Both the position numbers and the translations under genes were made by a program. From Coenobita brevimanus (Eukaryota; Arthropoda; Malacostraca; Decapoda; Coenobitidae), in contig CM064666.1 in assembly GCA_032717465.1 (NCBI GenBank), forward strand, positions 5,372,028 through 5,436,027: DNA of 64,000 nt, in the 5' to 3' direction. Numbering within the stretch: the stretch's first letter is position 1; every line of letters starts with the position of its first letter. Below the pieces are notes generated by a model, which was not told the DNA's origin, did not search any database, and was given only the letters and a program-made list of their open reading frames with translations. Below, piece after piece: positions 57,305-64,000 of this stretch.

Positions 57305-58585
57305 AAGGTTGGCCGTAAACAAATCGCGTCCATGTCGCCCTGTCGCCCACCATTTCACTATCCTGCTCCCAGCTCACATCCCCCTCTCTCATATACCTCA
57401 CCACTCCATCCCTCCATCTCATCCACGGATTCCCCCTCCCTCTCCCCTCCTCCACCTAACTCACATACACTCTCCTCGTCAGTCTCTCGCTCTCCATCCT
57501 CTCCACACGGCCAAACCACCTCAATGTGTTTCTCCTAACGCTTCCTATGACATCCACATCCACACCGCAACTGTTCTTCACTTCCTCATTTGTCATTCTG
57601 TCTCCCCATTTGACTTCACATGCTCCTCTCAAATAACTCATTTCCACCGCTCTTACTCTTGACTTGTGTCTCTCCAACAAGGTCCAAGCATCACTTTCAT
57701 AAGTTAGAGTTGGTATCAAAATACTGTCATGCAGTAACTTTTTCACTTCCATGTTCACTTCCCTGTTTCTTTTCACTGTTTTCAAAAGACCAGCAAACCT
57801 TTCTTCGTTGTTGTACCCTTTCAAGCAGTTCCCTCTTTACTCATCACACTACCCAAGTACTTAAATGCACTCACATTTTCCATTTCCTCCTCATCCAGCC
57901 TCACTGTACATTCAGTGACTTCATTTCTCTCGAGAACAACAACTTTACTCTTCCTTACATTTACTTTTAGAATCCGTTTCTCACACACTCTCCCAAACTC
58001 ATTCACAAATCCTTGCAGATCTCTTTGATCTTCACTTAACAACACAGTATCTTCTGCAAACAACAGTACGGGGAGTTTCCATACACTACCCTCTCTCATT
58101 AGGGCTGCTCCAACATCCACTGCCCTACCTTGTATCTCTTTTATAACCCCATCCATATACAGACTGAACAACCATGGAGGCATGACACATTCCTGTTTCA
58201 ATCCAATCTTTAAATAGAAAAAATCACTCAGTTCACTGTCCACACGCACTGCAGCCTTAGCACCCTCATACATATTCTTCACAGCATTCAACAACTTCTC
58301 ATCTACTCCATATTTTCTTAATCCTTTCCACAATCCTTGTCTATCCACCCTGTCATATGCTTTCTCCAAATCCATGAAGGCCGCATACAACTTCTTTCCC
58401 TTCTCTAGAAACTTTACCACGAAAGACCTACGAATGAATATCTGATCTACACAACCTCTTCCTTTCCTAAAATCTCCCTATTCTTCTTCAGTTAATTTCT
58501 CTGTTATTTCCTTAACTCTGTCAATAAGTATCCTGCCATATAGTTTCCTATTACACGAAGAAGAAAAATGCCCGAATGTTTACCA
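57305..58585 (-). mobile_element. RTE-type retrotransposon, 3' part (copy E), split by the P element
   Basis: The minus strand holds RT and C-terminal codons (AFMDLEKAYDRVDR near 58370, FAEDTVLLSED near 58050, LRGACEVKWGDR near 57620). The GATA tail is not preserved. At 58585 the RTE stops exactly where 61864 resumes it, so the two pieces are one copy cut by a P element. Frameshifts occur near 57825, and FADD has become FAED. Confidence 0.9.
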
Positions 58586-58905
58586 CAAGACCTAGAGAAG
58601 TACAAGGTCAAACCACGTCCTCTCACCCCGCGCACTGCTGAGGTCACACGCCCCTCACTCAGCCCCGCTTTGTACTCCCATAGACTACCAGATTATTACG
58701 TCCATACGTTATGATATTACCAGTACTCTCAGCTCTTCTATAAATGATATCTGTGAAAGTAATCATTACATGCAAAGATAATGAAAGACAATATGAAGAA
58801 ATTACATGCAAAGATAATGACACACAATATGAAGAAATTTGTGTTCAGTTTCACACCTAGTTAAGTAAAATTACACTATGGTGACAGCTGGTTAAGAACT
58901 ATGGA

Positions 58906-61690
58906 TTATGTTTTATTTACACATGACTCAGACACATCTACATCATCAGTTTTGATATTAATTTTGTTCATTACGTTTCTTGATGAAGTTAAATTCCTAT
59001 CCATAATATGAATTTTGAAAAATGTTCTGGAACGAACGAAGTATGTGATGACCTCAATTCTGTAGGTAATGACACAATCTTGGAAATATCTGAAGCAAGC
59101 CCCTTTATCAATCACTAAGCAGGTTTAAGATCCTTTTCCCCATGATAGGAAATGAAGATTTTATCCATTACTTGTATCTCTTCCAAGAACTCACAACTAG
59201 GTTTGAATAACTTCCTTTCCCCTCTAGTCACTGAAACAATCCACGGGGTAACTTCCTTTGTTACCTTTGATCCAAGACATTCATATTTTGGGAATTTTCG
59301 GACAATGAATCCACCAAAATACCTTAAACCCTCCTCTTCCACCACACTCTCAAATTCATTAACCTCTTCATCTAGGCTGTCCAAGATAACACTCTCATTA
59401 TTCTCAGGTGATGAATCCTCTACAGGGAAAGAAGAGAACAACATAGCACAATCTTAGTTCACGTTGTAGAAACTCATCAAGATTTTCAGACACTGTTGGA
59501 GGTCAACCTTGATAGTGAGATACTGAGCCTGCTGTCATGTTATCTTCACTGTATATTCCTTCAAAGTTGTACTTAGTTCCCATGACGGCCATGTTTTTTC
59601 CCCAAAGATGAGATCTTATTCAGTGTTTCACTGCAGCTGGTGACAGATGGTTGTGACACCCCCCATATGCCATAGGCATGTAAAATTATGTTCCTCACCA
59701 TGTTGGTTTAACCTATATGTTAGTGTGTATGATATACTACACTTGTTCTGTGCCATTTCCATCAACCTGGGCAGAGAAACAGATCAAATTAACAAACCAG
59801 ACCTTTTCAAAATGGATAAAGACCTTTAGTTTAACAAACTCTCATTGGTTTTCGCTGTGCAGATCATGTCCTCCAGGACTTCATTTTGGTTATGCAGAGA
59901 TAATCCATAGGCATTCTTGGATGGCTTTATGTCATTTGGCACCTTTGAATTAAATAAATCAAACCATCTATCAACTATAACAATGAATTGGCTAGTGTTA
60001 TCCCAGTGTTTTCTCTGAAGCAACCCTTTCTTCCAAAGTCCTCTACAGACTTAAATGTGGTTTGTGGTAAAAGTTGTGTTGCTGACTAAACTTTCATGCG
60101 CTCCACACCACAAACATTGATATGTTTAACTGATAACTTATGTGCAGATGTCAGATCACTCTTGTTTCTTTGTATGAATTCTCGTACAGGTCTACTATGA
60201 AAGTATCTGTCTTAGATAGAACAAATCCTGAATCCAGGAAATTATTCCTGATAAGTTTTATGAGATGGGGAGCATCGGCAAAAACATACACCTGTCCCTC
60301 ACAAGCTGCAGGATTTGTGAATGTTGTTTTTTTCAACGCTGATCTCCAGCATTTTCCACAGCCTGATATTTGGTGGAGAAAGGTCATTCACTATTGCTAC
60401 CACAGGAAAACCAGATGCTTCTACCTCAGTGACTAACTCAAACAAAATGTCTTTCGTCATGTTACAGTCAAAATCGTCGTAGAGGAGCTGTTTCCATGAA
60501 CACGTAAGGCCTCTAGCCATTACACACCGCACTTTGCTCTTACGGTCAAAGCGTCTGTTGCTTTATCTTAAGACCATTCCTTTGCTGTGTTACACTCATC
60601 AAATGACATGACACAAACGCAGTCTCTTTCACTCATTAACTCTGCTTTGTGCTGCAGCAACTTCATTGCTGGATGCAAAACACCTGGTTCTACTTGAACC
60701 ATCAATTTAAAGTGGTGACTGAAGGGAACGGAAATTTCCATTTTTTCCTTAAATATGTGTAACCTTTTGGGCTTAAACAACGCAGGGTAATTGCCTTGCT
60801 AATATCATCGTCAGCCCTGTGATTTATTGGCTTCCCAGTTAAAAGAAGCTTTACTTGAGATAAAGAAAAATACTGAGACAAAGTACTCCTCACATTATCA
60901 GTTGCACCAGCAGGTGCTGTGTGGAGCTGGTCAAGTAGTACAGTTTTCTCCTTCTCCCACTTAGCGCATTCAGTCTCCCATTCTTTCTTCATACCATCCA
61001 GCTGGCGCAGCAACACTCCGCTCTCCTCTCTCAAATCAATTACTTGGCGCTGCAAATCCTCAAGAGATGGAAGTTGTTGTCTCTCTTCATCTATTGATTC
61101 TCCCCCTGGTATCTCAACTTCTGTTTCTAAAATAACTTGCACAAGTCGTTTCTGTCCCCTTCTGACAGCTCTTGCCTCTCTTTTGGTGTACACATCAGTA
61201 ACTGTCGGAGTATATTGCACGTCTGAGATAAATTAATTCATGCATGAGGAGATTTTTCTCTCAGTCGCATATCAGGACGTGCCATTCACTTCGATTAACC
61301 CTTTCCTGACTAATATTATTTAATTTCTGGAGCATGCAGAAAAAAAGTTTTAGATGATTTCTTTATTTGTGCAGTGTGATAATACCCTTATCTTTTCTCA
61401 CCTTGAGTTGTCGGTAACTGTTGTGTTGGAACTGCACCTTCCTTTATCCACACAAAGTGTTTGGGAACAGGCTGGTCAAGGAACTCATATTTGAGATTTC
61501 TTTCATATGCACTTGCATCGAAATATAAGCTACATATCACTGCCCTACTTGCATTAATTGGGTCTTGTCTTTTACACAGACTAATCCATTTCTTCTTCAC
61601 CTCTTCGTTCTTTGGGAATCTGTGAAAAGTAATTCCATCTTTGTTTCTGTAATGTGAAAAGCTCCCATACACTGCACAATAAGTGGGCAT
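58906..61690 (-). pseudogene. P-element transposase with THAP domain and intron
   Basis: Exon 1 (61690-61402) encodes a THAP-like DNA-binding domain, but ligands are altered: C-x3-C has become C-AVYGS and C-x2-H has become CSLYF. A GT-AG intron at 61401-61223 joins the frames exactly (CAAG|GTGAG and CTCAG|AC). Exon 2 has a coiled coil (ESGVLLRQLDG) and then the P core: LRCLSPKGYTYLRKK, VEPGVLHPAMKLL, VMSFDE with the first catalytic Asp, EASGFPVVAIVND. The middle (59450-60300) is riddled with stops. The C-terminus is recognisable at 59444-58906 (EGLRYFGGF, LGSKVTKE, YFVRSRTFF). Not functional. Confidence 0.88.
61223..61401 (-). other. Intron of the P transposase
   Basis: The minus strand shows donor AAG|GTGAGAAAAG and acceptor TTTATCTCAG|AC. 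Removing it joins a THAP frame of 96 codons plus one base to the next frame without a shift. This supports a DNA-borne element rather than a processed copy. Confidence 0.75.
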
Positions 61691-61863
61691 TATAGTTCAT
61701 TTCCTTTTGTTCATGAGCGTGAACTGTGGAAGAGGGCAATGCACTGTAGTCTGTACGTGTGGGGTAGGGTCATGGCGGTATGAGGGGCGTGAGACATAAC
61801 CCCTCAGGAATGTACTCAATTTCCGGTCAAGCATGGTTAGACCTTATACTTCTTTAGGCCTTG

Positions 61864-62187
61864 GGTTACCACACACTTCTTTTCCCCCTTTCCCTTTGTA
61901 CCAGGCAATAATTACACTTGACTTCCAATCCTCCGGAACTATACCTTCCTCCCAGGCCAATATGCACGTTTTCCATATCCATCCTACTACTATCTCTCCC
62001 CTATGCTTCAGCATTTCACCAGACACCCCATCAGTTCCTCGGGCTTTCCCTATTTTGACTCTCTTCATTACTTCCACAACTTACACCTTACTGACATCTT
62101 CCTTTCCTCTCACATCCTTCCTTCTCCCAGCCAATCTCCTGCCACTTATATTCGCATTACTTTCATTCTCTATGTTCAAGAATTCCT
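61864..62187 (-). mobile_element. RTE-type retrotransposon (copy F), the 5' portion of copy E
   Basis: The minus strand has RT codons around GKARGTDGVSGEMLKH and WEEGIVPEDWKSSVII. It joins copy E across the P element. At 62187 it ends at AATTCCTTA followed by CCATATATAGATAG, so it is 5' truncated next to a GATA run. Confidence 0.85.
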
Positions 62188-62234
62188 TACCATATATAGA
62201 TAGATAGATAGATAGATATAGATATATAGATATG

Positions 62235-62313
<79 letters not shown>
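62188..62313. repeat. (GATA)n-(TA)n microsatellite
   Basis: TAGA/GATA units at about 62195-62235, then TA units to 62313. Confidence 0.96.
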
Positions 62314-62316
<3 letters not shown>

Positions 62317-62589
62317 ATTTTTTAGTGCAATCAGTTCCCTAAGTAGCTTGATTCGTCTCAAACTTTCAATTTATGACCAGGAAATAGATATTTCGAAATT
62401 TGCCTGTTTTCAGTGAGAAGATCGGCAATTTTCCTTATTTGCAAAAAAGTCAGAAAAACACTTGGAATGAATGTAAATATATATGTATTTACACAAAAAT
62501 TATTTGAAAATATCTAAAATTGACTAGTTTTCGAGATTTACGTGTATACAATAAGTCACTTTCACGAACCAGCCCCCAGATAAACTTTA
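62314..62589. other. No gene seen
   Basis: AT-rich unassigned sequence. Confidence 0.4.
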
Positions 62590-63990
62590 ATCTCCCATCG
62601 TCTTATACTGTCCTTGGTAGAGGCATTCAAACTCCAGTATGTCCTGCTGGAAGAGCTTGCCTTGCTCCTCCAAGTTCGTTCCCAGGCTCTCCTTGAATTT
62701 ATTGAGATGAGTGTCGAGGATATGGACGTAGAGGGACAACCTTCAGCCCAAGGAGCTGTAAGTCCTCACCAAAGTCTCAACCAGCTCCACATAGTTCTTG
62801 GTCTTGAAGTTGCCCACCCTGGTGAGCTTCTCCACCCTTCTTCAACCTGGTGAACTACTTAGAGAATTGAATGCACTCTAAGATCTTTTTTATCTGTGCC
62901 CCGACAAAAACACCGGCTTTGACCTTTATGTCAGACAACTAAGGGAAAAAGTCTAGGAGGTACTTGTAGGTCACTGACTCCTTATCTAGAGCTGTGACGA
63001 ATTGCTTCATAAGGCCCAGCTTGATATGCAGTGGTGGCATCAACAACTTCTAAGGTCCACCAGCAGCTCCCAATTGACGTTGCTCCTCCCCACGGAGAAC
63101 TCGGTCCGCTGTGGCCAGTCCCGCCTTTGGTAGTGTGCCATTGTGTTCCGACTGTCCCAAAGACTAAAATAGGAAGGGACCTTGGTGAAACCGCCCTGGA
63201 GACCCATCAGGAAGGCCACCATTTCGAAGTCACCGATGATCTCTGAGCTGTACTCATTATGCTTCAAGGTGTCCAGCAGAATCTTGACTTTGTTGTGCTC
63301 CTCCTTCAAGTGCACTGAGTGAGCCTGGGAAAGAGACGGAAACCAGATCCCATTGTCGTGCAGCACAGTTTTGAGGCCCCTGATTGAGCCATGAATGAAG
63401 AGACGCCACTGATGTTAGCTGAAAGGGATTCAGATTGTCTCAAACAGAACGGTCACTTTGTGACAAAAGGAGAGTCCATCTTAAGGGTGAAGAAACTGGA
63501 GAATGCCTAGTAACGCTTCCTTTGACTTGAGACTACCACTTTTTCGTCTAACAAGTTCCACTGTTTGAACCTAGACTTCAGAAGCTCGGCATTTGACTTT
63601 GTGAGACAAAGATTTCTTATCAAAACATTGAGGTCTTGTTTGGGGTAGTACGGGTTTCATTCCTCAGCCTCTGCATGGAAATTGTAATCTAGATCAGGAT
63701 TGTCATGCTCAACCTCTGACTTGCTGCCATCTCCTGATGAGTACATAAGCCCTACCTTGAGAGGGGTGGGTATGGGGAGTTCAGGGCAGTGTGACACGGG
63801 GGGAGGGAATGGATGAAGGAAGGTCCGTATACTTGACAGCATGTGCGTTCTTGCCAGTCAGATGATTGGAAGGGTCCACACTGCAGAAGTAGCAGTTGCT
63901 CGAATGGCCAGTGGGTTCCCGCCAAATTCTGGGGATAGTGAATCTCATAGCTCTCTTCACCCCCTGAACCAACTTGCAAAACAACAAAGT
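62590..63990 (-). pseudogene. Remnant of an arthropod repeat-borne protein of unknown function
   Basis: The minus strand carries, in order: RFTIPRIWREPTGHSSNCYFC (near 63950), LRNLCLTKSNAELLKSRFKQ, a 108-codon open part at 63366-63040 (SVHLKEEHNKVKILLDTL, GDFEMVAFLMGLQGG, WDSRNTMAHYQRRDWP), LPLHIKLGLMKQFV-like codons near 63020, and a LFQQDILEFECLYQGQY end near 62610. I recall this order from multi-copy hypothetical proteins of arthropods and cnidarians, often near transposons, but know no assigned function. Several stops and shifts break it. It may continue beyond the window edge. Confidence 0.65.
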
Positions 63991-64000
63991 AATATTATAA

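Larger units (their letters stand above)
58586..61863 (-). mobile_element. P element inserted in an RTE copy
   Basis: 3278 bp. The left terminus CAAGACCTAGAGAAGTACAA and the right one, inverted, CAAGGCCTAAAGAAGTATAA match over ~32 bp. The flanks GTTTACCA (58578-58585) and GGTTACCA (61864-61871) form the 8 bp target duplication typical of P, with one mismatch. A second inverted pair with CACGCCCCTCA lies subterminally near 58650 and 61785. The interior encodes a THAP-type P transposase on the minus strand. Confidence 0.92.

Noticed and set aside
23921..62187. RTE breaks at the same site (23924 and 62187) as two sides of one insertion
   Set aside because: The coordinates are in the wrong order for one insertion, and 62187 lacks a TTAA or piggyBac terminus.
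57305..62187. RTE copies E and F as separate insertions
   Set aside because: They are contiguous in RTE coordinates across the P element and share its 8 bp target duplication.

Overview
This window looks like transposon-dense nuclear DNA of an arthropod, most likely a decapod crustacean. That assignment is an inference. It rests on the mix of repeat families (BEL/Pao, Ty3/gypsy, RTE, Jockey-like, piggyBac, P, Tc1/mariner), on the very long GA, TA and CA microsatellites, and on RTE and piggyBac sequences of the type common in decapod genomes. I found no convincing host gene, rRNA or functional tRNA. Almost every long reading frame belongs to a mobile element, and most are broken.

Layout. 1-2603: a fold-back structure with ~0.48 kb inverted arms and an RTE 3' fragment between them. 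3313-12301: a minus-strand BEL/Pao retroelement with both LTRs, an extra inverted LTR outside its 3' LTR, an SGNH-hydrolase-like ORF ahead of gag, and gag-pol carrying a few breaks. 12606-14675: a decayed piggyBac transposase. 15701-16033: microsatellites. About 16380-20750: a minus-strand Ty3/gypsy element whose protease runs straight into integrase (the Gmr1-type order), with a 1.04 kb 5' LTR. 21140-23924: an intact 787-codon piggyBac transposase plus its 5' terminus, which sits at a TTAA inside an RTE copy (23925-25443). 25544-32185: a second, internally deleted gypsy element whose LTRs abut (TA)n tracts. It holds or neighbours a Harbinger remnant, a tRNA-derived SINE and an exactly bounded Tc1 insertion.

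32186-37570: several non-autonomous DNA elements defined by inverted repeats and target-site duplications. 37981-45361: a large TA-flanked element with long inverted repeats and an IS630/Tc1/mariner-type transposase whose second Asp and Glu are ~81 residues apart. Its right inverted repeat is split by a Jockey-like retroposon (42907-45342). About 45510-48500: a second Jockey-like copy. 49203-52858: two RTE copies tail to tail, the second inserted into the GATA tail of the first. 53290-55380: tandem arrays, one hit by a 278 bp MITE. 57305-62187: one RTE copy split by an exactly bounded P element (58586-61863). 62590 to the end: remnants of an arthropod repeat-borne protein family that I cannot name.

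The window therefore records layered insertions: P into RTE, RTE into RTE, piggyBac into RTE, Tc1 into a gypsy LTR, Jockey into an inverted repeat, and a MITE into a tandem array. The relative order can be read from which element interrupts which.
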